Below, piece after piece: positions 44,762 through 52,605 of a stretch of 64,000 nucleotides of DNA. The stretch comes from CALMBW01 sp963779645 (lineage in GTDB: Bacteria; Actinomycetota; CADDZG01; WHSQ01): positions 1 to 64,000 of the forward strand of contig CAVZYX010000015.1 of the NCBI GenBank assembly GCA_963779645.1. The letters are read 5' to 3'. Position 1 is the first letter of the stretch, and each line of letters starts with the position of its first letter. The notes beneath the pieces are model-generated. The model was not told the DNA's origin and did not search any database. It saw only the letters and a list, made by a program, of their open reading frames with translations. Both the position numbers and the translations under genes were made by a program.

Positions 44762-47647
44762 ATGCATCGTAGGTCGTCGCTCTATCTGATGCTGTGCCTC
44801 TTGATCCTTTCTTCATCCATGGCTGCTACGGCCAAGGGTCTCAAGCAGAACGACTCCTTGTGCGTAGACAGCGACGCCATGACGATCGACACGGACAAGT
44901 GGCTCAGGATCACCGCCCCGCAGTTCCCCTCGGGTTCTCAGTCAATCGAGGCGTATGCGATCGATCCATCCGTCCCAGGCTCGATTCTGGCAACGAATGG
45001 GGCCTCTCTGATGAGGTCCACCCCCTTCGGATGCGGTTGGAATGAGTCCTTCTCCATCGCTCCCGCCCCCTCACAGCAGTTCCCCTTCTCGGCATCGACC
45101 GCATCCATCCATCAGATCGTGACGCCGGAAGCATCGCCTGGGCGCATCTATCTTCTGATCGACGACTCGGTCGGGTATCACGTGGTGATAAGTAACAACG
45201 CAGGGGCGTCATGGACGACGTCGGACGAGGGATTACTCCCAGTAGGCGAGGCGCTTCGGCTGGCGGTGGCTCCCGCCGATCCACAGGTTGTTTACCTCGC
45301 AGCCACCCAGGTCGACGCCGGAGCGAGTGTCGTTTACACGAGCCGTGATGGCGGGTCGAGCTGGGCATCCAACCTCGATGGAGTCGAGACGATCGAGGGG
45401 GCAGCGAACTCGGCAACGGGTCAGGGAACAGACGGACGGCTTCCCGGCCTCTACGACCTCGCGGTCCATCCAACGGACACCGGATCGCTCTGGGCAACGA
45501 GCGACGTCGGGCTCTATCACTCGACCGACGGAGCAAGGACATGGGAAAAGGTCGCGGCAGCGGTTAGCAATTTCTCCTCGACTCCGCCGGCTCTAGGTGG
45601 GCTTGAGGTCGGAACCACCCACGGTGCCGTGAACATCCTTGCGTTCTATTCGAGCGGGCCGGGGATGTTGTGGAGCGTTGACGCAGGGAACACGTTCGTC
45701 TATCACAACACGCCGCAGATCCTAAGATCAGCAGCGATCGGTGGTGGCGCCAACGACATCGCCGCCACCGGAGAAACCAACACATACTTCTATGGTGCCG
45801 AAACGACCGGCGCGTGGACAACGTTCAAGAACCCAGATCCTCAGGTGGACATTGGCCCAGAGGGTCCGATTCCGGTTCATGACGTTTCCGCCGTACCGAC
45901 CCCTCGCGGACGAGCATTCTTCGCGCGTTCTACCGATGCCCTGTGGATGTACCTGGGCGATCTGATCCCCATAGGTAGCCCGGGCACGTATGACCTGGAT
46001 CTGTCGGGACCGAAAGGTGGGGACAGTCTCAACTGTCAAGACGTCGTACCTCCATACCTAGAGCAGCCACTTCTAGACGATCCGCCAACGATGGCTTCTG
46101 CCGAAGAGGTGGTGACTCTCGGCCCCGAACAGTCCATCACAGTCCCCCATACATTCACGATGCCTCGCGACCCCTTAGATGTTCTCTTCCTCATCGACAC
46201 AGCCGGCGGAAAGATGGGCCAGAAGCTGTGCCTCGTACGGAAGTACCTGATCTTCCCGGCGGTGGAGTCTCTCGTCGACGCAGGCTTCACGGATGTTCAG
46301 TTCGGTCTAAGCGAGTTCCGAACCTACTCGGGTGGAGATTGGTACGGCACCGAAGAGCAGGGTCAGATCAACTACGCAGAGAACGTACCTTCGGATTACA
46401 TCTTCAGGCGAATCCGCGACATGGGCCCGATCGACCAGCAATTCATCGACGCAACGATGAACCTTAAGGGCGCCGGTGGCGGTGGCGCGAGTCTCGCTGG
46501 CCTCTACCAAGCGGTGACCGGTGCCGGACAATCCACTGACAAACCTGAGATGGAGATACCACCTGGACAGGAAACACACTTCCGGCCGGGAGCCATGAAA
46601 GTCATCGTTCACATAACCAACACGTGGTTCAACACGAACGAGCGCGTGCCGCCCACCGAAGATGGGAGTCCCAGGTGGGAGGGACCCGGTTTCGAAACAG
46701 TCTCCCAAGCCCTCCGCAGCGCGGACATCCGGCAGGTAGGGGTGTGGATCCCTAAGCACGACAAGGAGGACTGTTTCTCGCAAGCCAACCGCGACAACTG
46801 CGACCCTACGTACGACGGACCCTCCTTCGATGGCAAGGAGGACTTACAGCGCGTTGCTTCTGAGACCGGAACGATCGCCACTCAGAACGCGGACTGTGAT
46901 GGTGACGAGGTGTTCGATATCGAGGCCGGCATGCCGCTCGTGTGCTCCTTCGGTTCCGCGGCACACGAAGAGGACCAAGGGGGTTCCCCCAGTGTCACTT
47001 CGATGGTCAGCGCGATCCAACGCCGCTACGCGGATGTGACTTTCGATGCGATCAAGAGTCAGGGGATTGTTGAAGACATCCGACCGGACTCACACCCCAA
47101 TGTGGACCTCAGCATTCCACACACATTCAAGCTTGATGTCACTTTCACATGCGGCGCCGAGCATGCCGGTCTCAACATCGATGCGGAGATCGGCGGGCTG
47201 ATCAACGATGGCATCGCAGCCAGCTCCGTGACCCAGGTTCGGTGTGTCGGTGTTCCTCCCCCACTGGTCCCGCAACCGCAGATCGCGTTAGCCCTTCCCC
47301 CGCCGCCGCCGCCGCCGCCGATCCCGATCCCCGTTCCGGCACCGGCTCCTGCCCCCGCTCCGGCGCCGGCTCCTGCCCCGGCGCCTGCACCCGCCCAGGC
47401 CCCCGCTGCACAGATCCAAGGTGTCGTCGTTCCGCAGCGACAGGCGCAGCCGCAATTAGCATTCGTGCACGCGGCGCATCAGGTGAGAGAGCAGTTGGGG
47501 TCGGAACTATTGATGACCAAGCACAAAACACATGACCCCTTGGCCGCGACCAAGATCGGCTTGTCTGCTGGAGCTCTATCGATGCTACTTGCCTACGGTT
47601 GGGTGATCGCCTCGGCTCGTGCGAGAACGGCGAGAACGCGCCGATGA
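44762..47647 (+). CDS. Membrane-anchored propeller plus vWA-like protein
   Basis: About 961 residues. The signal peptide is LMLCLLILSSSMAATAKG. Residues about 30-420 are BNR propeller repeats (SNNAGASWTTSD, SRDGGSSWASN, STDGARTWEKVA). A vWA-like domain (about 470-730) starts FLIDTAGGKMGQ, where the MIDAS motif DxSxS is altered to DTAGG. Then comes a beta region, a Pro/Ala-rich tract at about 855-890 with PPPPPPPP and repeated APAP, and a C-terminal membrane span with a basic tail (RARTARTRR). Predicted type I membrane protein. The ATG at 44762 has AAGG nine nt upstream. It is likely a structural or adhesive surface part of the operon's system. Confidence 0.8.
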   Translation: MHRRSSLYLMLCLLILSSSMAATAKGLKQNDSLCVDSDAMTIDTDKWLRITAPQFPSGSQSIEAYAIDPSVPGSILATNGASLMRSTPFGCGWNESFSIAPAPSQQFPFSASTASIHQIVTPEASPGRIYLLIDDSVGYHVVISNNAGASWTTSDEGLLPVGEALRLAVAPADPQVVYLAATQVDAGASVVYTSRDGGSSWASNLDGVETIEGAANSATGQGTDGRLPGLYDLAVHPTDTGSLWATSDVGLYHSTDGARTWEKVAAAVSNFSSTPPALGGLEVGTTHGAVNILAFYSSGPGMLWSVDAGNTFVYHNTPQILRSAAIGGGANDIAATGETNTYFYGAETTGAWTTFKNPDPQVDIGPEGPIPVHDVSAVPTPRGRAFFARSTDALWMYLGDLIPIGSPGTYDLDLSGPKGGDSLNCQDVVPPYLEQPLLDDPPTMASAEEVVTLGPEQSITVPHTFTMPRDPLDVLFLIDTAGGKMGQKLCLVRKYLIFPAVESLVDAGFTDVQFGLSEFRTYSGGDWYGTEEQGQINYAENVPSDYIFRRIRDMGPIDQQFIDATMNLKGAGGGGASLAGLYQAVTGAGQSTDKPEMEIPPGQETHFRPGAMKVIVHITNTWFNTNERVPPTEDGSPRWEGPGFETVSQALRSADIRQVGVWIPKHDKEDCFSQANRDNCDPTYDGPSFDGKEDLQRVASETGTIATQNADCDGDEVFDIEAGMPLVCSFGSAAHEEDQGGSPSVTSMVSAIQRRYADVTFDAIKSQGIVEDIRPDSHPNVDLSIPHTFKLDVTFTCGAEHAGLNIDAEIGGLINDGIAASSVTQVRCVGVPPPLVPQPQIALALPPPPPPPPIPIPVPAPAPAPAPAPAPAPAPAPAQAPAAQIQGVVVPQRQAQPQLAFVHAAHQVREQLGSELLMTKHKTHDPLAATKIGLSAGALSMLLAYGWVIASARARTARTRR

Positions 47648-48438
47648 GCCGTTCGCGTCCGACCAGGGCAGTTTGTGTAGCCGCTGCGCTCTGGCTGTTG
47701 ATCTCGGCTCCCTCATCAGCTGGGAGTCGTGTCCAAGACGCTCCGAAGAAGCTCTATCCGAATCTTGTTGCGCTGGCACCCTTTGAGGTCTACGTGGAAG
47801 AAGGCCTGCAGAGTTGCGACACTTACGAAACCGCTGAAGACGGCGCGCACCGTTGCCTTCGCTATGACACTGCCGTTGCAAACTTCGGATCCGGACCACT
47901 AGAGCTGCGCTTCCGGATAGACCGCCTGACTCAGGACCAAGCCGTTTACCAGCGGATCTACAAAGGCGGCGGCGGGTTCCAAGAGCGTCTGGCCGATGCC
48001 TATGAGTTTCATCCGACACACGGTCATCTGCACTACAAGAGTTTTTCGATGGCCAAGCTGTGGAAGGCGGATGCCACCGGCAACCCTGTGGGCGAAGAAC
48101 CATTGCGCACCTCCGAGAAGGCGGGCTTCTGCATCTTCGATTCGGAGAACTATTGGGATGGTCGCGATGACAGCCGGCCCCAGACATATACGTCCGAGAA
48201 CTCGTGTCGACCGACCGATATCCAGGGTTCAGCGATAACCCAAGTCAGCGGCCTTTCTCCGGGGTGGATGGATGCTTACCAAGCAAGCCTCACCGGTCAA
48301 TACATCGAGATATCCGGAGTTCCGGGAGGTCAATACGTCCTCGAGATCATCCTGGACCCCCAAAACACCCTGCGAGAGAGCAACGAATCCGACAACTCTG
48401 TGTGGGTCGCCGTAGAACTCCCCTCTGAGCCGTCGTGA
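47644..48438 (+). CDS. Secreted lysyl oxidase-like protein
   Basis: A 264-residue secreted protein with a signal peptide (VAAALWLLISAPSSAGS). The catalytic domain carries the copper-ligand motif EFHPTHGHLHYKSF, followed by CIFDSENYW and a C-terminal beta strand region, as in bacterial lysyl oxidases. The enzyme oxidises peptidyl lysine to an aldehyde and so cross-links proteins. The target may be one of the secreted operon partners; this is inferred from the operon. Its ATG overlaps the previous stop (ATGA). The Tyr needed for the LTQ cofactor is not identified with certainty. Confidence 0.82.
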   Translation: MSRSRPTRAVCVAAALWLLISAPSSAGSRVQDAPKKLYPNLVALAPFEVYVEEGLQSCDTYETAEDGAHRCLRYDTAVANFGSGPLELRFRIDRLTQDQAVYQRIYKGGGGFQERLADAYEFHPTHGHLHYKSFSMAKLWKADATGNPVGEEPLRTSEKAGFCIFDSENYWDGRDDSRPQTYTSENSCRPTDIQGSAITQVSGLSPGWMDAYQASLTGQYIEISGVPGGQYVLEIILDPQNTLRESNESDNSVWVAVELPSEPS

Positions 48439-50711
48439 CACCCCTCGGCGACAAGTGGCGACCTCTTGGCGACCTCCCCGGCGCCGATCTGGGGCTGAAT
48501 CGAGAGGTGGGAGTGCCACCGAGAAACAGAAAAGGTAGCGACGCCTCGAGGCGTCGCGCAACCAGTATCGCGTCTTCGATCCTTTGCATTGCCATGACGT
48601 TGATCGCGCCTGCAGCAACCAGCTCTCCTTCGTCGGATCCCAAGGAACCGCCCGGTAGCTGGTCGGCCACCCTCCCTGAGGCAAGTTTGACCAGTCGGGC
48701 GCTGGATGATCTGCGCGCCAGCCTCAGCTCGGGTCACCTTGTCTCCGGATTGACGGCCCTGGCCGAGTTCGCCGACGTCCCCATACAGCGCTCTCCCAAA
48801 GTGGAAGGGACACGAGGCTCGGGGTTACCGGGATCGGTGGCGATCCCTCCAACGGTCGCAGCACGGATCCAGGATCTCGCAACAGTGGTGTCGCTCGCAA
48901 AGACAAGGATCGAGCTGTCGCACCGACCAACTAGAGCCCCGCTTTCGTTCGGCCTGCGGCTTCCCTCGCCACCCGGGATATCGAGCCGGGCCACTCACCT
49001 CGAACCGCTCATCTCTTTTGACTCTGCACAGGTGAAGGCGAACGTTGGACGCGGGGCCTCGCTGCAAACAGCCCTCTCGATCGCCGCAGCAGTAGACAGA
49101 CTCTTGCCGTCGCTAGTTTCGATGAATCGGCACGCCAAGAAAGGTGCAGCCCCCGGTTGCGACGTGCTGGACCAACTCCCCCATCTTTGTATCGGTGGTT
49201 CGGGCGACAACGTCTACGAGGACGACGCTGAGGTTCTTATCGATACCGGTGGTAACGACACGTACCTCAACTCTGCGGGAGGCGCCGACCCCGTATCTGG
49301 CAACGGGTTGACGATCTCGGTTCTGGTCGACTCCGGAGGAGACGATCGATACCTAGCCAAGGCACCGGTTTCTTCCGGGAGCCGCGTGGCTCAAGGTGCG
49401 GGAGCCGATGGTGGGATCGGGTTCCTGGTAGACACCGACGGCAACGACCGCTACGACATGCGGGTCGCCCCGGACGCGAGAACCCCCGCCTCTCTGGGAG
49501 CGATGGGCCAAGGCTCGGTTCACGGCAGCGGCTTCGGTCTGCTGGCCGATCTTGCAGGGGATGACTCCTACTCACTTCGCAGCCCGAATCCAGACGGCGC
49601 ACTCGGAGCAATGGGACAGGGGGCAGCGTCGGGGACGGGAGTGGGCGTTCTTCTCGACCAGAGCGGCGATGACGCGTACGAAGCCACCTCTCGATCGGTC
49701 GCCCCCTACGCGACGAAAGGCTTGAAGACCCCCCTCGAAGGACGAGCCGTTAGTGGAGGTGCAGGAGTGGTCGGCGGCCTCGGACTCCTATCGGACCTGG
49801 CAGGGACCGACGTGTTCACATTGGAATCCAACAAGTCCATCCCGCTTGAGCCTGACTTCTTCGAGATAGCCGGATCGTCGGCCATCGGATTCGGTGCAGG
49901 CTCCGGCACCGGCTCGATCGGGGTCATGCTCGTTGGAAGCGGAGACACAAAGGCGATCGCAGAAGCATCGATGGCGATGAAGGGGCCCGAGTTCGAGCAT
50001 GGTGCAGGAGCAGCGGCGATGGCTTTCGGAGTGGGCGCCGGAGGAGCCGGCTACTTCCAGGACAGCGGCGGGAACGACGAGTACGCGCTCAAAGCTTCTT
50101 CCGTCGGCAAGGACAGGTCTTGGGGCTCGGCAGGTACTTTCGGTATGGGGGCTGGGGTACTGGGCACAGGGTTCCTCGAGGACGCCGGTGGAAACGACCG
50201 CTACACGTCCACCGTCGACTCACATGGATACGCGGCGAGTGGCGCCGTCTCCTACGTCCAAGGAGTCGGGGTGCAAGGAGCGGGGATGCTGCTCGACAGG
50301 GACGGTGATGATCTCTACGACTCGACCACGCGTGGAGAGATCAACAAGTACATCGATAGCAGTCTGTGGCAGGACGGAGGTGCTTCCTCCGGGGTACAGG
50401 CTTTCGGTTACCTCGGAGCTGGGGGGCTATGGGATCTCGGAGGATCGGATTCCTACGGCACGGCCAACAGCTTCTGGATAGATGGCCGTAAGTTCTCGAA
50501 GAACCCGCTGAAGGACGAGATGAATGCCGCGTCGTTCGCTCAGGCGTCAGTGAGCACGGGGGCCGCCACACTCGTCGACGCAGACCGAGGATCCACCGAC
50601 AGTTTCCGCGACCTCCCACAGAATCCGCCATGTATAGGAACTCGAGGTGACGCCACGTGGAGAGACTGCGGAGACGTCTACGGTGAGGGCAGCGTTCGAG
50701 ACACCCCTTAG
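48435..50711 (+). CDS. Secreted repeat protein (DxxGxDxY units)
   Basis: 758 residues. The hydrophobic segment ATSIASSILCIAMTLIAPAA at about 43-62 serves as signal. Starting near residue 255, eight or more units of 30-60 residues follow the pattern (I/L)xDxxGxDxY preceded by G.G.G.L, for example LVDSGGDDRYLA, LVDTDGNDRYDM, LEDAGGNDRYTS. The regular Asp and Gly suggest a Ca2+-binding beta-solenoid-like array; unlike RTX, each unit ends in an aromatic residue. The GTG start overlaps the lysyl-oxidase stop (GTGA), but the signal is about 40 residues in. Starts at 48507 or 48513 would shorten this. It is probably a substrate or scaffold on the surface. Confidence 0.75.
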   Translation: MTPLGDKWRPLGDLPGADLGLNREVGVPPRNRKGSDASRRRATSIASSILCIAMTLIAPAATSSPSSDPKEPPGSWSATLPEASLTSRALDDLRASLSSGHLVSGLTALAEFADVPIQRSPKVEGTRGSGLPGSVAIPPTVAARIQDLATVVSLAKTRIELSHRPTRAPLSFGLRLPSPPGISSRATHLEPLISFDSAQVKANVGRGASLQTALSIAAAVDRLLPSLVSMNRHAKKGAAPGCDVLDQLPHLCIGGSGDNVYEDDAEVLIDTGGNDTYLNSAGGADPVSGNGLTISVLVDSGGDDRYLAKAPVSSGSRVAQGAGADGGIGFLVDTDGNDRYDMRVAPDARTPASLGAMGQGSVHGSGFGLLADLAGDDSYSLRSPNPDGALGAMGQGAASGTGVGVLLDQSGDDAYEATSRSVAPYATKGLKTPLEGRAVSGGAGVVGGLGLLSDLAGTDVFTLESNKSIPLEPDFFEIAGSSAIGFGAGSGTGSIGVMLVGSGDTKAIAEASMAMKGPEFEHGAGAAAMAFGVGAGGAGYFQDSGGNDEYALKASSVGKDRSWGSAGTFGMGAGVLGTGFLEDAGGNDRYTSTVDSHGYAASGAVSYVQGVGVQGAGMLLDRDGDDLYDSTTRGEINKYIDSSLWQDGGASSGVQAFGYLGAGGLWDLGGSDSYGTANSFWIDGRKFSKNPLKDEMNAASFAQASVSTGAATLVDADRGSTDSFRDLPQNPPCIGTRGDATWRDCGDVYGEGSVRDTP

Positions 50712-50778
50712 ATATAAGGAGGATTCCGGCCGTTGGAGATTGAAGACTCCCCCAGACACCCGAGAAGAGGAGAGTCAG

Positions 50779-50940
50779 ATGCGTGGAATTAGGAAGCTCG
50801 TGCTGGCACTAACCGTTGCGCTGGCCGCCGTGCCGTTCGCAGCCGCCCCGGCTAGTGCAGTCGTATGTCACGAAGAGCCCGGCAGCTGCTGTGGCGACGT
50901 AAAGGTGCTTGGCAAGACGATCGTCACAATCTACTGCTAA
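50779..50940 (+). CDS. 53-residue secreted Cys-rich peptide
   Basis: The predicted signal peptide (LALTVALAAVPFAAAPASA) is cleaved after ASA, leaving about 26 residues: VVCHEEPGSCCGDVKVLGKT and IVTIYC, with four Cys. GAGGAGAG lies 4-5 nt before the ATG. It is the last gene of the operon and is directly followed by a strong terminator. Such small exported peptides are often signals, toxins or redox-active modules. A preceding AAGGAGGA at 50716 could instead serve an 18-codon reading frame starting at TTG 50733. The function is unknown. Confidence 0.75.
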   Translation: MRGIRKLVLALTVALAAVPFAAAPASAVVCHEEPGSCCGDVKVLGKTIVTIYC

Positions 50941-50953
50941 GAGTGTTTCGCGT

Positions 50954-50980
50954 GGGCGGGCTGCCTTTCGCGGCCCGCCC
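50954..50980 (+). terminator. Rho-independent terminator of the surface operon
   Basis: GGGCGGGC (50954-50961) pairs perfectly with GCCCGCCC (50973-50980) around an 11-nt loop and is followed by TTT. It lies 14 nt after the Cys-rich peptide stop and ends the plus-strand operon. Confidence 0.85.
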
Positions 50981-51024
50981 TTTGCGCGCCTAGCGGCCTC
51001 GGAACCTCCGAGGCTTGCCACAGT

Positions 51025-51537
51025 TCATGCTTCGCCTTCGGTCTCGAGGTGTTCGGCCAGGATTCTGAGGTGCTCGGCATCCTTCTCGCGACCGGTAGCA
51101 CGCTTGGATCGGATGATGTCCTCAAGGGACGCTACCGGGATCTTCACTCCGGCCCGCTCCAAGACATGAGAGTGCTCGACGAGATCGTCGTATCCCGTTG
51201 TCCCGTCTGGAACGAAGCAGATGTCGAGGGGACCGAAACGGGTCACGAACGTCATAGTCGTCATTCCGGTGAACGTGCGTTCGTCCAGTGGTATCTCCAG
51301 AGGCTCTTCGAGGCCAGGAGCGCGCAACCTCGCGTCAAGATCACGAAGCGCCGCTGCCAGCCGCTTCTTGTTAGTGGCATCAGAGGCAGGAGTCACGTCG
51401 AGGTCTGCGGTTCGCTTCAAGGGCACTCCCTGCAGAAGAGCCGCCAGGCCGCCGATCGCCACATACTTGACCTTGCGATCGTTGAGGATGGCGGCTATCC
51501 GTTCGAACTTGACTGGTGTGAGATCCGACTCTTTCAA
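51025..51537 (-). CDS. Nucleotidyltransferase-like protein (AbiEii/MNT-like)
   Basis: About 170 residues. The core VKYVAIGGLAALLQGVPLKR and RTADLDVTP match the GG...DxD active-site pattern of AbiEii/nucleotidyltransferase-like proteins. Acidic residues in FGPLDICFVPDG supply the third site. The start is TTG 51537, overlapping the stop of the XRE gene (TTGA), with AGAGGT eight nt upstream; a longer open frame has no support. Together the pair resembles a toxin-antitoxin-like or stress module. Which member is toxic is unknown. Confidence 0.72.
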   Translation of the reverse strand: MKESDLTPVKFERIAAILNDRKVKYVAIGGLAALLQGVPLKRTADLDVTPASDATNKKRLAAALRDLDARLRAPGLEEPLEIPLDERTFTGMTTMTFVTRFGPLDICFVPDGTTGYDDLVEHSHVLERAGVKIPVASLEDIIRSKRATGREKDAEHLRILAEHLETEGEA

Positions 51538-51887
51538 CCCGATGTACCTCTGGCCCTTCGCCGTGATCTTTCCCGCCGAGCTTGCTCCACGAGCCTGCGA
51601 TCGCGTCTGCGCCACTCTGCGATTACATCCGGGGGCAGCGCGGCTTCGTATCGGGCGAGCCACTCATCGTGGTCATCGGTCGGCTCAAGGCGTATGCGCA
51701 GGTCGTGTCCCGCAGCGCGCACGATCCGAGCGAGTGTGTCCAATGTCGGCGACCGCTTGCCTGATTCATAGGCAGCGATGGCAGCTTGAGATGTTCGGGA
51801 GCGGCGAGCTAGGTCACGCTGCGACAGACCGCTGTCATTGCGAGCGAGACGGATGAGGTTTCCTGCCCAGCTGTTCATGGAGTTCAT
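51534..51887 (-). CDS. XRE-family HTH regulator
   Basis: 117 residues. An XRE helix-turn-helix spans about 8-62, containing LARNDSGLSQRDLARRSRTS and YESGKRSPTLDTLARIV. The C-terminal helix is basic and rich in Arg (RRRDRRLVEQARRERSRRR). It is coupled to the nucleotidyltransferase gene. A perfect inverted repeat is nine nt before its ATG, consistent with autoregulation and a leaderless transcript. An alternative ATG at 51878 removes three residues. Confidence 0.85.
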   Translation of the reverse strand: MNSMNSWAGNLIRLARNDSGLSQRDLARRSRTSQAAIAAYESGKRSPTLDTLARIVRAAGHDLRIRLEPTDDHDEWLARYEAALPPDVIAEWRRRDRRLVEQARRERSRRRARGTSG

Positions 51888-51895
51888 GATACTGC

Positions 51896-51921
51896 ATACG
51901 GTGTCTTATCTGACACCGTAT
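51896..51921 (-). promoter_or_regulatory. XRE operator over the module promoter
   Basis: ATACGGTGTC (51896-51905) and GACACCGTAT (51912-51921) are perfect 10-bp arms with a 6-nt centre. The site lies 9 nt upstream of the XRE start and overlaps an AGATAA-like -10 element on the minus strand, where a bound repressor would block transcription. Confidence 0.75.
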
Positions 51922-52044
51922 CCGATATCGCGTGCCCCCCAACCGAAATACTGTGCTTGGCCCCGACTTATTGTGTGGGTGCCAAACGAAATCGATCGTT
52001 ACATCACGCGAAACCATTCACTTGGCTGGTTTCGCTCCATCCGA

Positions 52045-52589
52045 TAACGGTCAGCGCGTACTGCCGGCCGGTGAGTACCTCCTCCACACGAGCACCGACG
52101 GGACCCCGGTTCAGATTAGTGTCCGATTGCATGGCATCGAAGGGCACGCCTACATCAATCCAAAGGGGTCCACGGAAGAGTTGAGATCTCGATACCGACT
52201 AGCAGTCTCAAGGAATCGACAACCAAAACGGCTCAGTCCTATGGGGAGAGCTACAGCTTCCAAAGCGGTGAAGGTCTTCTGCTGACTGCAATGCGGATCC
52301 GGGGAAGCGAATGGGTCGACGGTAACTACGGCTTCTGTTTGTATGAAGGCGAGCCCGTAACTCCCAGTCCGATCGCCTATTCGTACCCTTGCACGAGCGG
52401 CTTCAGTTTGTCTTTGGAGGGGGTCTGATTGTGCGCACGGCGCCTTTCGAAGACCACTTCCATGCCGCCCTACACATAGCGGGAGACGATGCGGTTACGT
52501 GGAGCTTAGGCGGAGGCTTCTGGGCGGCAGCTACTGTTAGTGACTTCGATTATGTCCAACTACAGCTCGGCCTTCCGCAGTTGCCGTGA
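52045..52589 (+). pseudogene. Decayed secreted-protein gene with two frameshifts
   Basis: Three frames in succession give a single protein with coding-like third positions. Frame 1 has VLPAGEYLLHTSTDGTPVQI and GIEGHAYINPKGSTE (to about 52190). Frame 2 has TAQSYGESYSFQSGEGLLLT and WVDGNYGFCLYEGE, up to a stop at 52426. Frame 3 has APFEDHFHAALHIAGDDAVT and ends VQLQLGLPQLP at 52589. It aligns with the decayed gene at 33611-34062 at the beginning (GEYLL versus GDFLL), the middle (GFCLYEGE versus EACVLGRE) and the end. A single-base indel lies at about 52165-52200 and another at about 52415-52425. No start codon was assigned. The 51922-52044 stretch has no gene. Confidence 0.62.
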
Positions 52590-52605
52590 TTGACCGGATC
52601 TACCT

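Noticed and set aside
47297..47402. CCG/GCC-rich repeats in the propeller/vWA gene
   Set aside because: They encode the PPPP/APAP stalk in frame and are explained by protein sequence; not a separate DNA repeat.
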